From CAVWGP01 sp963754645 (lineage in GTDB: Bacteria > Pseudomonadota > Alphaproteobacteria > Bin65): DNA of 64,000 nt. The position numbers and the translations under genes were made by a program. The notes below the pieces were generated by a model. That model was not told the DNA's origin, made no database searches, and saw only the letters and a list, made by a program, of their open reading frames with translations. Shown one piece after another: positions 17,890 through 28,523 of the stretch. Numbering within the stretch: position 1 is the stretch's first letter; each line of letters begins with the position of its first letter. The DNA lies in NCBI GenBank assembly GCA_963754645.1, contig CAVWGP010000011.1, positions 1,054,001 through 1,118,000 of the forward strand, written 5' to 3'.

Positions 17890-18898
17890 CGATGAGCCGG
17901 CGCCAGGCCTGCCGCTGCCGATCCGCCCTGGCCACTCCTCGCCGGGACGGCTGGAACGGGTCTTGCGCGCCGGCGCCTTTGCGGTCACGGCCGAGCTGGC
18001 GCCGCCGGACTCGGCCTCGGCCGAGGATGTTTACGCGCGCGCCCGCATTTTCGACGGCTATGCCGACGCGATCAATGCAACCGACGGCAGCGGCGCCAAT
18101 TGCCACATGTCGAGCGTCGCGGTGTGCGCTCTGCTCACGCGCGTCGGCTATTCGCCGGTCATGCAGATTTCGTGCCGCGACCGCAACCGCATCGCCATCC
18201 AAGGCGACATACTTGGTGCCGCCGCCATGGGCGTCGCCAACATCCTGTGTCTCACCGGCGACGGCGTTCAGGTCGGCGATCATCCGCAAGCCAAGCCGGT
18301 CTTCGATCTCGACGGCATCTCGCTGCTCGCCACCGCCCGCCGCCTGCGCGACGACGCAAGGTTCGAAAGCGGTCGCAAGCTCAGCAGCGCGCCGCGGGTT
18401 TTCATCGGCGCGGTCGAAAACCCGTTTGCGCCGCCCGAGGATTACCGGCCTTTCCGGCTGGCGAAGAAAGTCGCGGCCGGCGCTGAGTTCGTGCAAACGC
18501 AATATTGCTTCGACATCGAACGCTTGCGGCATTTCATGACCGGCGTCGATGCGCTCGGGCTCATCGGCAAGGTCTTCATCCTGGTCGGAGTCGGCCCGCT
18601 GCCTTCGGCGCGAACCGCGGAGTGGATGCGCCGTCACGTGCCCGGCGTGCACATTCCCGATGCCGTCGTGCGGCGGCTTGCGGGCGCCGCCGATGCCAAG
18701 GCCGAGGGGCGCGCCATCTGCGTCGAGCTCATCCGGGAAATCCGCGCGATCAAAGGCGTTGCCGGCATACACCTCATGGCGTATCGACAGGAGGAAAGCG
18801 CCGCCGAGGTCATCGAACGCTCGGGCGCTCTCGCCGGGCGGACGCCGTGGTTTCCCGGCCGCGACAAGGCCGCCACGCAACCCAGGATCCCCGCATGA
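17879..18898 (+). CDS. metF: Methylenetetrahydrofolate reductase (MetF-like)
   Basis: A 339-residue TIM-barrel flavoprotein of the MTHFR family. Conserved landmarks are the catalytic Glu in VTAELAPP near residue 39, the stretch NATDGSGANCHMSSVAVCAL, NILCLTGDG and FVQTQYCFDIERLRHF. It interconverts 5-methyl-THF and 5,10-methylene-THF with FAD. ATG 17879 overlaps the MetV-like gene and the stop overlaps the next ATG (ATGA), so the four genes form one transcript. Housekeeping metF for methionine synthesis is usually elsewhere; here the enzyme likely runs in the oxidative direction for methyl groups removed from betaine-like substrates. Confidence 0.87.
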   Translation: MIFDDEPAPGLPLPIRPGHSSPGRLERVLRAGAFAVTAELAPPDSASAEDVYARARIFDGYADAINATDGSGANCHMSSVAVCALLTRVGYSPVMQISCRDRNRIAIQGDILGAAAMGVANILCLTGDGVQVGDHPQAKPVFDLDGISLLATARRLRDDARFESGRKLSSAPRVFIGAVENPFAPPEDYRPFRLAKKVAAGAEFVQTQYCFDIERLRHFMTGVDALGLIGKVFILVGVGPLPSARTAEWMRRHVPGVHIPDAVVRRLAGAADAKAEGRAICVELIREIRAIKGVAGIHLMAYRQEESAAEVIERSGALAGRTPWFPGRDKAATQPRIPA

Positions 18899-19800
18899 CC
18901 GATACCATCCTCAGTTCCGCCACCAAGGAGGTCGCGATCGGATTCGGCCGGCCCTTCGTCATCATCGGCGAGCGCATCAATCCGACCGGGCGCAAGCTGC
19001 TCGCCGCCGAGATGAGCGCCGGCGATTACAGCCGCGTCGCCAAGGAGGCGGTCGAGCAGGCCGAGGCCGGCGCCCACATGCTCGATGTCAATGCCGGCAT
19101 CCCGCTCGCCGACGAGCCCGCGATCCTGGCAAAGGCGATCCAGATCGTGCAGTCGGTCACCGACGTGCCGCTGTCGATCGATTCCTCGATCGTCGCGGCG
19201 CTCGAAGCCGGGCTCGCCGTCTACAAGGGCAAGGCCCTGGTCAATTCGGTCACCGGCGAGGAGGAGCGGCTCGAAAGCGTGCTGCCCTTGGTCAAGAAGC
19301 ACGGCGCGGCGGTGATCGCGATCTCGAACGACGAGACCGGCATTTCGCCTGATCCCGACGTGCGCTTCGCCGTTGCCAAGAAAATCGTCGAGCGCGCCGC
19401 CGATTTCGGCATCGCGCGCGCCGATATCGTCGTCGATCCGCTGGTCATGCCGGCGGGCGCGATCGAGCGCGCCGGCGCCCAGGTGTTCCAGCTCATCCGC
19501 CGCCTGCGCGAGGAACTCAAGGTCAACACGACCTGCGGCGCCTCGAACATCAGCTTCGGCCTGCCGGAGCGGCACGGCATCAACGCCGCTTTCCTTGCCA
19601 TGGCGATCGGCGCCGGCATGACTTCGGCGATCACCAGCCCGATGCATCTCGAAATGCTCCGCGCCGTGATGGCGGCCGATATCATGATGGGCCAGGATCC
19701 GAATTGCCGGAACTGGATTCGCCGCTTCCGCGCCGCGCCGGTGGCCGGGGCCGACGGCGCGCCGGGCCGCGCGCGGCGGGAAAATCGCCGCCGTGGCTGA
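18895..19800 (+). CDS. Methyltetrahydrofolate:corrinoid methyltransferase (MtgA/AcsE-like)
   Basis: A 301-residue pterin-binding TIM-barrel methyltransferase. The N-terminus FVIIGERINPTGRKLLAAEM and the segment GAHMLDVNAGIPLADEPAIL are the pterin-binding signature shared with AcsE, MtgA and MetH. NTTCGASNISFGLPER contains the conserved Asn that protonates the pterin. In betaine-degrading bacteria MtgA moves the methyl group from the corrinoid protein to tetrahydrofolate. Coupled by 4-bp overlap to the MetF-like gene and by 8 bp to the RamA-like gene. Direction of transfer is inferred from operon content. Confidence 0.85.
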   Translation: MTDTILSSATKEVAIGFGRPFVIIGERINPTGRKLLAAEMSAGDYSRVAKEAVEQAEAGAHMLDVNAGIPLADEPAILAKAIQIVQSVTDVPLSIDSSIVAALEAGLAVYKGKALVNSVTGEEERLESVLPLVKKHGAAVIAISNDETGISPDPDVRFAVAKKIVERAADFGIARADIVVDPLVMPAGAIERAGAQVFQLIRRLREELKVNTTCGASNISFGLPERHGINAAFLAMAIGAGMTSAITSPMHLEMLRAVMAADIMMGQDPNCRNWIRRFRAAPVAGADGAPGRARRENRRRG

Positions 19801-21800
19801 CGAGGCGCGCATCGTCTTCACGCCCTCGGGCCGGCGCGGGCAGTTCGCGCGGGGCACGACGGTGCTGAGCGCGGCGCGCGCGCTCGGCGTCGATCTCGAT
19901 TCGGTGTGCGGCGGGCGCGGCATTTGCGGGCGCTGCCAGGTCGACGCTGGCCGAAGGCGATTTCGCCAAGCATGGCATCCAATCGCGCGCCGCGCATCTT
20001 TCGCCCAAGGGCGAAACCGAAGCGGCCTATGCCAAGCGCAAGCCGCTGGGCGCCGATCGCCGCCTCGGCTGCGCCGCGCGCCTCGCCGGCGATGCCGTCA
20101 TCGACGTGCCGGCGGAAAGCCAGGTCCACCGGCAAATCGTGCGCAAGGGCGTCGAGGCCTTTGCCATCGAGCTCGATCCCGCGATCCGCCTGCACTATGT
20201 CGAAGTCGCCGAGCCCGATCTTGCGGCGCCGTCGGGCGATTTGCAGCGCCTCGGCCAAGCCCTGGCGCGCGAATGGGACCTCAAGGATCTGGGCTGCGAC
20301 CTGCACGTCTTGCGCCATTTGCAGCGCACGCTGCGCAAGGGCGCGTGGCGCATCACCGTCGCCGTGCACGACGAGCGCACCATCGTCGCCGCCTGGCCGG
20401 GTTTCCACGATCGCGCCCTGGGCCTCGCGGTCGATGTCGGCTCGACGACGATCGCGGCGCATCTTTGCGATCTGGCCAGCGGCGAGGTCGTCGCCTCGGT
20501 GGGCGCGATGAATCCGCAAATCCGCTTCGGCGAAGACCTGATGAGCCGCGTGTCGCACGTGATGATGCATCCGGGCAGCGAGGCCGAGCTGACCGCGGCG
20601 GTGCGCGGCAAGATCGACGAGCTGGCCGCCAGCGCAGCGCGCGAAGCCGGCGCCGAGACCGGCGACATTCTCGACGCGGTCTTCGTCGGCAATCCGGTGA
20701 TGCATCATCTGCTGCTCGGCCTCGATCCGACCGAGCTCGGCGGCGCGCCCTTCGCGCTCGCGGTCAACGACGCGCTGGACCTGCGCGCCGGCGAGATCGG
20801 CCTCGATTTCAATCCCGGCGCGCGCGTCTATGTGCTGCCCTGCATCGCCGGCCATGTCGGCGCCGATGCCGCCGCCATGCTGCTGGCCGAGCGGCCCGAT
20901 CAAGGCGACGCGATGACCGTCCTGGTCGATGTCGGCACCAATGCCGAGATCGTGCTGGGCAACCGGCAGCGCATTCTCGCCTGTTCGAGCCCGACCGGCC
21001 CCGCTTTCGAGGGCGCGCAAGTGAGCTGCGGCCAGCGCGCGGCGCCCGGCGCCATCGAACGCGTGCGCATCGATCCCGCGACCTTGGAGCCGCGCTTCAA
21101 GGTCATCGGCAGCGATCTGTGGTCCGACGATCCGGGCTTCGCCGACGCCGCCAAAAAAATCGGCGTCACCGGCATTTGCGGCTCGGGCATCATCGAAGTG
21201 CTGGCCGAAATGTTTCTCGCCGGAATTCTTCTCGGCGACGGCACGATCGACGGCGCCGCCGCCGCCCGCTCGCCGCGCGTGCGCGCCGATGGGCCCACCT
21301 TCGCCTATGCGCTGCACGACGGCGCGGTGCCGATCCGCGTCACGCAGAACGACGTGCGCGCCATCCAGCTCGCCAAGGCCGCGCTCTATGCCGGCATCCA
21401 ACTGCTGGTCGAGCGCATGGGCATCGCGGGCGTCGATCGCATCCGCCTCGCCGGCGCGTTCGGCAGCCACATCGATGTGAAATACGCCATGATCCTCGGC
21501 ATGCTGCCGGATTGCGATCTCGCCGCCGTCGGCTCGGCCGGCAACGCCGCCGGCACCGGCGCCCGCGTCGCCCTGCTCGACCGCAAGAGCCGGCGCGCCA
21601 TCGAGCAGCTGGTGCGCCGCGTCGAGAAGATCGAGACCGCCGTCGAGCCGCGCTTCCAGGAGCATTTCGTCGACGCGATGGCGATCCCGCACCGCATCGC
21701 GCCCTATCCCCAGTTGCGCCGCGCCGTGGCCTTGCCTGAGGCGCGGGCGAACGAAGGGCGCGGCCGCCGGCAAGGCCGCCGGCGCGCAACGGCGACTTAG
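19793..21800 (+). CDS. RamA-like corrinoid protein reductive activator, frameshifted
   Basis: ATP-dependent ASKHA protein with an N-terminal 2Fe-2S ferredoxin domain that re-reduces Co(II) corrinoid proteins to Co(I). GTG 19793 starts VADEARIVFTPSGRRGQF; cluster ligands lie in SVCGGRGICGRC plus a distal Cys in DRRLGCAARL. An extra base near 19949 shifts the frame right after CQVD; the other frame continues LAEGDFAKHGIQSRAAHLSP and runs to 21800. The C-terminal DUF4445 domain shows AVDVGSTTIAAHLCD, VLVDVGTNAEIVLG and RLAGAFGSHID, the ATPase loops. About 668 residues after correction. It implies a corrinoid protein elsewhere in the genome. Confidence 0.83.
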
Positions 21801-21821
21801 CGGGGAGGGCAGAAAAAAGTC

Positions 21822-21960
21822 GTCATCCCGACCGGAGCGGCGCAAAGCGCCGCGCAGCGGAGGGACCTCGCCCGGACTAGCGCGGACCCGCGTGACCGCG
21901 CGACGCTCGTCCGCCCGAGGTCCCTCCGCTGCGCGCCTTCGGCGCTTCGGTCGGGATGAC
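21822..21960. repeat. Long palindromic repeat, GTCATCCCGA family, copy 2
   Basis: 139-bp imperfect palindrome between two genes on the same strand. Left end GTCATCCCGACCGGAG, inner GAGGGACCTCGCCCGG, then CCGAGGTCCCTCC and the closing GGTCGGGATGAC. Side hairpins (GGCGCAAAGCGCC and CGCCTTCGGCG) differ from the other copies in sequence but keep the pairing. It lies in the mRNA between the RamA-like and MttB-like genes, ending 42 bp before the MttB-like ATG. Confidence 0.92.
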
Positions 21961-22002
21961 GAACGGGCTATAAGGGTCGCCGGAAGAACAGGGAGGCGGG
22001 CG

Positions 22003-23580
22003 ATGACTAGCGATGCAGCGGCGGCGGCGCGGCCGCGGCGCAGCAGCGGCGGGGCGCGCGAGGCGAAGCGGGCGGCGCGCATCGCGCGCACCGTCGTCGC
22101 GGTGCCCTATATCAAGCGCAACATTCCGGTCTACGACGTACTGAACGAGGAAGGCCTGGCGCTGATCGAGCGCAACGCCGAAACGATCCTGGCCGAGATC
22201 GGCATCGATTTCCGCGACGACGACGGCGAATCGCTCGCCCTCTTCAAGAACGCCGGCGCCGATATCGACGGGCAGCGCGTGCGCTTTCCGCGCGGCCTGG
22301 CCCGCGCCATCGTGCAAAAGAGCGCGCCCGGCGAATTCGTCCAGCATGCGCGCAATCCCGAGCGCAGCGTCGTCATCGGCGGCGGCAACACGGTGTTCGC
22401 ACCGGCCTACGGCTCGCCCTTCGTGCGCGATCTCGACGGCGGGCGGCGCTACGGCACGATCGAGGATTTCCGCAATTTCGTGAAGCTCGCCTATGCCTCG
22501 CCCTATCTGCATCATTCGGGCGGCACGGTGTGCGAGCCGGTCGATCTGCCGGTCAACAAGCGGCATTTCGACATGGTCTACAGCCACATGAAATACAGCG
22601 ACAAGCCGTTCATGGGCTCGGTGACCCATCCGCAGCGCGCGCAGGACACGGTCGATCTCGTCAGGCTGCTGTTCGGCGACGCCTATATCGACGCGGCGAC
22701 GGGGCGGCCAAGGACGTTCACGACGAGCCTCATCAACGTCAATTCGCCGCTGGTCTACGATCAAACCATGCTCGGCGCGCTCAAGGTCTATGCGCGCAAC
22801 AACCAAGCCGTGCTGGTGACGCCCTTCATCCTCGCCGGCGCCATGTCGCCGGTCACCGTGGCCGGCGTCGGCGCGCAGACCTTCGCCGAAGCGCTCGCCG
22901 GCATGGCGCTGGTGCAGCTGATCAATCCCGGCTGCCCCGTGATCTTCGGCAGTTTCGCCTCGTCGCTGTCGATGCAATCCGGCGCGCCCACCTTCGGCAC
23001 GCCCGAGCCCGCCTTGATGCTGTTCACCATGGCGGCGCTGGCGCGGCGGCTCGGCGTGCCGTTTCGCTCCGGCGGCTCGCTGTGCGCGTCGAAAATCGCC
23101 GATGCCCAGGCGGCGCATGAATCGAGCAACACGCTGCTGCCGACCTGCCTGGCGGGTGTCAATTTCGTGCTCCATGTCGCCGGCTGGCTCGAAGGCGGGC
23201 TCGCCATGGGCTACGAGAAATTCATGATCGACGCCGATCAGGCCGGCATGATGCACACGTTTCTCGCCGGCATCGATTTGAGCGAGAACGGCCAGGCGCT
23301 CGACGCGCTGCGCGAAGTGGGGCCGGGCAAGCACTTCCTCGGCTGCGCCCACACCCAGGCCAATTTCGAAAGCGCCTTCTACCGCTCGCCGCTCGCCGAC
23401 AACAACAGCGTCGAGCAATGGGAGGCCGAGGGCAAGCTGGACATCGCCCAGCGCGCCAATGCCGCGTGGAAAAAAGCCCTCGCCGAATACCAGCCGCCGC
23501 CGCTCGATCCGGCGATCGACGAAGCGCTGCTCGACCACATCGCGCGGCGCAAGGCGTCGTTTCCCGATTCGAATGTGTAG
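22003..23580 (+). CDS. MttB-superfamily methyltransferase without pyrrolysine (MtgB-like)
   Basis: A 525-residue TIM-barrel methyltransferase of the trimethylamine methyltransferase family, intact, with GGGAGG seven bases before ATG 22003. Recognisable stretches include GGGNTVFAPAYGSPFVRDLD, HHSGGTVCEPVDLP and HFLGCAHTQANFE. It is read through without an in-frame TAG in the region where archaeal MttB has pyrrolysine, so it belongs with the non-Pyl group that includes glycine betaine methyltransferase MtgB. It transfers a methyl group from a quaternary amine to a Co(I) corrinoid protein. Betaine or proline betaine are candidate substrates; the betB/betA-like genes nearby favour glycine betaine. 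Confidence 0.88.
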   Translation: MTSDAAAAARPRRSSGGAREAKRAARIARTVVAVPYIKRNIPVYDVLNEEGLALIERNAETILAEIGIDFRDDDGESLALFKNAGADIDGQRVRFPRGLARAIVQKSAPGEFVQHARNPERSVVIGGGNTVFAPAYGSPFVRDLDGGRRYGTIEDFRNFVKLAYASPYLHHSGGTVCEPVDLPVNKRHFDMVYSHMKYSDKPFMGSVTHPQRAQDTVDLVRLLFGDAYIDAATGRPRTFTTSLINVNSPLVYDQTMLGALKVYARNNQAVLVTPFILAGAMSPVTVAGVGAQTFAEALAGMALVQLINPGCPVIFGSFASSLSMQSGAPTFGTPEPALMLFTMAALARRLGVPFRSGGSLCASKIADAQAAHESSNTLLPTCLAGVNFVLHVAGWLEGGLAMGYEKFMIDADQAGMMHTFLAGIDLSENGQALDALREVGPGKHFLGCAHTQANFESAFYRSPLADNNSVEQWEAEGKLDIAQRANAAWKKALAEYQPPPLDPAIDEALLDHIARRKASFPDSNV

Positions 23581-23602
23581 ATGTCGAATTGCATGGAACC
23601 AA

Positions 23603-23688
23603 GTAGGGGCGCGCTGCGCGCGCCCTGGGTCTGCCACCGGCAAACGTTCGTGCCCGGCATGACGAGGGCGCGCGCAGCGCGCCCCTAC
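23603..23688. repeat. Palindromic repeat, GTAGGGGCG family, copy 2
   Basis: 86-bp inverted repeat with the same outer ends as the copies at 1362 and 33725 (GTAGGGGCG ... CGCCCCTAC) but another inner word: GCGCGCTGCGCGCGCC in the left arm and its complement in the right. The two arms changed together, so pairing rather than sequence is conserved. It lies between the MttB-like gene and the next dehydrogenase gene. Confidence 0.85.
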
Positions 23689-23750
23689 GCCGCGATCGCG
23701 GATTCGATTCGCGAGCCGCAATCCCCAATCCCGCGCCCAAGGAGACGCCG

Positions 23751-26216
23751 GTGAAAACCCAAGCGGACGTTGTCGTGATCGGCGGCGGCGTCGTCGGCTG
23801 CTCGATCCTCTATCATTTGACCGAGGCGGGCATTCGCGACGCGGTTCTGATCGAGCGCGACGAGCTGACCGCGGGTTCGACCTGGCACGCCGCCGGGTTG
23901 CTGCCGTTGTTCAACATGTCCTACGCCACCGGGCAGATGCACAAATATTCGATCGATCTCTACACGCGGCTGGCGGCCGAGTGGGGGCGCGATGTCGGCT
24001 TCCGGCGCGTCGGCAATCTGCGCATGGCGCGGACCCGCGACCGCATGGACGAGTTCCGCACCTACGCGACCACGGCGGACACGATCGGCGTCGCCTACGA
24101 ATGGTGGACGCCGGCGCGGATCAAGGAGCGTTTTCCGCTGGTCAATGTCGAGGGATTGGAAGGCGCGCTGTTCCATCCTGGCGACGGCTATATCAATCCC
24201 GCCGATATCACCATGCTGCTCGCCGACGCGGCGCGCAAGAACGGCGCCGAGATCTATCGCAAAACGGACGTGCGGGCGATCGAGCGCGCGCCGGGCGGCG
24301 CTTGGCGGGTCAAGACCGAGAAGGGCGATATCCTGTGCCAAAAAATCGTGACCGCGAGCGGCAATCACGCCCAGCGCACGGCGGCAATGGCCGGTCTTTG
24401 TATTCCCGCGATTCCGGTCGAACACCAATACATCGTCACCGCGGAAATTCCCGAGATCGTCGAGTGGCGCAAGGCCGGCCATCCCGAGCATCCGATCCTG
24501 CGCGATGCCGATGCGCGCTGGTACATGCGCGAGGAACGCGGCGGCCTCATCCTCGGCCCCTACGAGAAAGGCGCGCCGGCCTGGGCGGTCGATGGCGTGC
24601 CGGCGCATTTCAAGGCCGATCTGCTGCCGCCCGATCTCGATCGGCTGGAATGGCACATCCAGGAAGCTTTCCACCGCATGCCGTGCTTCGCGCAGGGCGG
24701 CGTGAAAACCGTCTATAACGGCCCGATCTGCTACACGCCGGACGGCAATCCGCTGATCGGCCGCGCGCCCGGCCTGGAGAATTTTTATTTCGCCGAGGGA
24801 TTTTCGTTCGGCATCACGGCGGCGGGCGGCGCCGCGAAATATCTCGTGCAGCTCATGACCGAGGGCGAGGCCGAGATCGACATGCTCGCCGTCGATCCGC
24901 GCCGCTTCGGCGCCTATGCGACGCGGCCCTATGCCAAGCGCAAGAACGAAGAAGCCTATGAGCACATTTTCGTCACGCATTATCCCGACGAGGAGCGCCC
25001 GGCGGCGCGGCCGTTGCGGACGGCGCCGTCCTACGATCGCTTGAAGGCGCGCGGCGCCGTGTTCGGCCAGCGCTTCGGCTGGGAGCGCGCGAATTTCTAC
25101 GGTCCGAAACCGGCGGACGATCCGGACTTCCGCGAGCAGTGGTCGTTCCGGCGCGGCAATTGGTGGCCCTATGTCAGGGACGAGGCCGAGGCGATTCGCG
25201 GCAATGTCGGGCTGATCGAAGCCTCGACCTTCGCCAAATACCTTGCGCGCGGGCCCGGCGCCGAGGCCTGGCTCGATCGCCTCGTCGCCAACCGCCTGCC
25301 GCAAAAGCCGGGCCGCATCCAGCTCACCCATGCCTGCACCAAGCGCGGCGGCGTGCGCTCGGAATTCACCATCCTGCGCGAAGCCGACGACGCATTTTAT
25401 ATGGTCGGCGCCGGCGCCGCCGAGACCTACGATTGGGATTACCTCACGCGCACCATGCCCCAGGACGGCTCGGTGCAATTGCAGAAGATCACCAACCAGA
25501 TCGGCGTTTTCGTCGTCGCCGGGCCCAAGGCGCGCGCGGTGCTGGCGCCGCTGGCCGATGGAACGGCGTTGTCGAATGCCGCCTTTCCGTGGCTCACCGG
25601 GCGCGCTTGCACCTTGGGCATGGCGCCGGTGCGCCTGCTGCGCGTCAACTATGTCGGCGAGCTGGGCTGGGAAATCCATCATCCGATCGAGTATCACAAT
25701 CACCTGTTCGATCTGCTCGAAGAGGCGGGCCGGCCGCATGGCATGAAGCTCGCCGGCATTCGGGCGATGAATTGGCTCCGGCTTGAGAAGACCTATCGCG
25801 GCTGGGGCAGCGAGCTCTCCAAGGAGGTGACGGCGTTCGAAAGCGGCATCGACCGTTTCGTCCGGCTCGACAAACAGGCGGATTTCATCGGCCGCGCCGC
25901 GCTGCAGGAGCAGAAAGCGAAGGGCGCGCTCGCCTGGCGCCTGGTCACGCTGCTGATCGACGGACCCGCCGACGCCGATCCGTGGGGCGTCGAATCGATC
26001 TGGGCCGGCGACAAGGTCGTGGGCCGCGCCTCGGGCGGCGGCTATTCGGTGCATTTCAAGCAGCAGATCGCGCTCGCCTTCGTGCGGCCGGATTTCGCCG
26101 AGCGCGGCCACACGCTCGCGATCAAGATGCTGGACAAGCATTATCCGGCGCGCGTCGTGGCCGAGAGCCCCTACGATCCCGGCAATGCGCGGCTGCGCAT
26201 GGACGCGGCGGAATGA
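23751..26216 (+). CDS. FAD-dependent dimethylglycine/sarcosine dehydrogenase-like protein
   Basis: An intact 821-residue two-part flavoprotein. Residues 1-380 form a DAO-type FAD domain (DVVVIGGGVVGCSILYHL) with GSTWHAAGL, whose His46 matches the residue that covalently binds FAD in dimethylglycine dehydrogenase. Residues ~430-821 are a FAO/GcvT-like folate-binding domain (GLIEASTFAKYLARGPGAEA, YVGELGWEIHHPIEYH). Start is GTG 23751 with AAGGAG ten bases upstream. It probably demethylates dimethylglycine or sarcosine with THF as methylene acceptor, following the MttB step. No frameshift occurs in 2.5 kb, in contrast to the sox operon. Confidence 0.85.
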   Translation: MKTQADVVVIGGGVVGCSILYHLTEAGIRDAVLIERDELTAGSTWHAAGLLPLFNMSYATGQMHKYSIDLYTRLAAEWGRDVGFRRVGNLRMARTRDRMDEFRTYATTADTIGVAYEWWTPARIKERFPLVNVEGLEGALFHPGDGYINPADITMLLADAARKNGAEIYRKTDVRAIERAPGGAWRVKTEKGDILCQKIVTASGNHAQRTAAMAGLCIPAIPVEHQYIVTAEIPEIVEWRKAGHPEHPILRDADARWYMREERGGLILGPYEKGAPAWAVDGVPAHFKADLLPPDLDRLEWHIQEAFHRMPCFAQGGVKTVYNGPICYTPDGNPLIGRAPGLENFYFAEGFSFGITAAGGAAKYLVQLMTEGEAEIDMLAVDPRRFGAYATRPYAKRKNEEAYEHIFVTHYPDEERPAARPLRTAPSYDRLKARGAVFGQRFGWERANFYGPKPADDPDFREQWSFRRGNWWPYVRDEAEAIRGNVGLIEASTFAKYLARGPGAEAWLDRLVANRLPQKPGRIQLTHACTKRGGVRSEFTILREADDAFYMVGAGAAETYDWDYLTRTMPQDGSVQLQKITNQIGVFVVAGPKARAVLAPLADGTALSNAAFPWLTGRACTLGMAPVRLLRVNYVGELGWEIHHPIEYHNHLFDLLEEAGRPHGMKLAGIRAMNWLRLEKTYRGWGSELSKEVTAFESGIDRFVRLDKQADFIGRAALQEQKAKGALAWRLVTLLIDGPADADPWGVESIWAGDKVVGRASGGGYSVHFKQQIALAFVRPDFAERGHTLAIKMLDKHYPARVVAESPYDPGNARLRMDAAE

Positions 26217-26221
26217 TCGCC

Positions 26222-27013
26222 TCAGCCGAGAACGCTGATCTCGTCGAGCGAGGCGAGCACGGCGTCGGCGGCGGCGGCGAGTTCGTCCGCCGTGCCGGTG
26301 CCGCCGAGCACGGCGATGTTGCACAGCGTCTTGGCGCCGGCGCCGCACGCCATGTCGGCGAGACTATCGCCCACCATCATGGTGCGCGCCAGCGGCACGC
26401 CGAGCTTGCGGCTCAATTCGTGGAGCGCGTCGGGCGCCGGCTTGTTCGGCACCGGATCGTCGCCGCACACCAGGCCCGCGACCAGATCCGCTACACCGAG
26501 CAGGCGCAGGGTTTCGAGCGAGGCGCCGCGATTGTCGCTCGTCACCACGCCGATCTTGACGCCGGCGGCGGCGAGTTGCGTGAACAGCCCGACAACGTCG
26601 CCCGACGGCCGGATCAGTTCGCGCCGCGGCATGGCGCCGAGCTGCGGCGAAAAAATATTCGCGGCGACGCGCTCAGCTTCGGTCCAAGTGAGGCCATGCT
26701 GAAACAGCACGGCGGCGCAGATCGTGTCGATCTTGGGCATCGAGGTGACGGCGAGCGGCGAATTCGGCACGGCGCGGCCGGTCGCGGGATCGAAGCCGAT
26801 GCTGCGCGCGAGGCTGGCCGCCAGCGCCGCGTCGCCGCCGAAATGCGCCGCCACCGCGTCGACCGCGCGCCGCGCCTTGTGGCCCCAGAGATGGAAAAAA
26901 TCGATCAGCGTGCCGTCCTTGTCGAAGACGGCCATGTCGAGCTCGTAGATTTTTCCGCCGGCGGCGATGCGCGCCATGGTGGTTGCGGCCTCGATCTTGC
27001 GCGGCGGCACCAT
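26222..27013 (-). CDS. HAD-superfamily hydrolase (phosphoglycolate phosphatase-like)
   Basis: A 263-residue HAD phosphatase. All motifs are visible: motif I DKDGTLIDF with the nucleophile Asp, motif II GVVTSDN, motif III Lys in PNKPAPDAL, and motif IV VGDSLADMACG. A helical cap lies between motifs I and II. It ends 6 bp from the convergent dehydrogenase and starts 36 bp from the divergent aldehyde dehydrogenase. An internal Met 12 codons in (26977) is an alternative start. Physiological substrate unknown; location suggests a link with betaine or choline metabolism only by proximity. Confidence 0.83.
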   Translation of the reverse strand: MVPPRKIEAATTMARIAAGGKIYELDMAVFDKDGTLIDFFHLWGHKARRAVDAVAAHFGGDAALAASLARSIGFDPATGRAVPNSPLAVTSMPKIDTICAAVLFQHGLTWTEAERVAANIFSPQLGAMPRRELIRPSGDVVGLFTQLAAAGVKIGVVTSDNRGASLETLRLLGVADLVAGLVCGDDPVPNKPAPDALHELSRKLGVPLARTMMVGDSLADMACGAGAKTLCNIAVLGGTGTADELAAAADAVLASLDEISVLG

Positions 27014-27048
27014 AGGGCCGATCGGCGCCGCGGGCGAAGGGAATTCGC

Positions 27049-28521
<1,473 letters not shown>

Positions 28522-28523
28522 CG

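Noticed and set aside
22003..23580. Pyrrolysine-containing trimethylamine methyltransferase
   Set aside because: The gene is one uninterrupted frame with no internal TAG, and no pyl genes are present, so it is the non-Pyl type.
23685..26348. An 887-codon open frame on the minus strand opposite the dimethylglycine dehydrogenase-like gene
   Set aside because: Shadow frame of a strongly supported 821-residue flavoprotein; no family motif.
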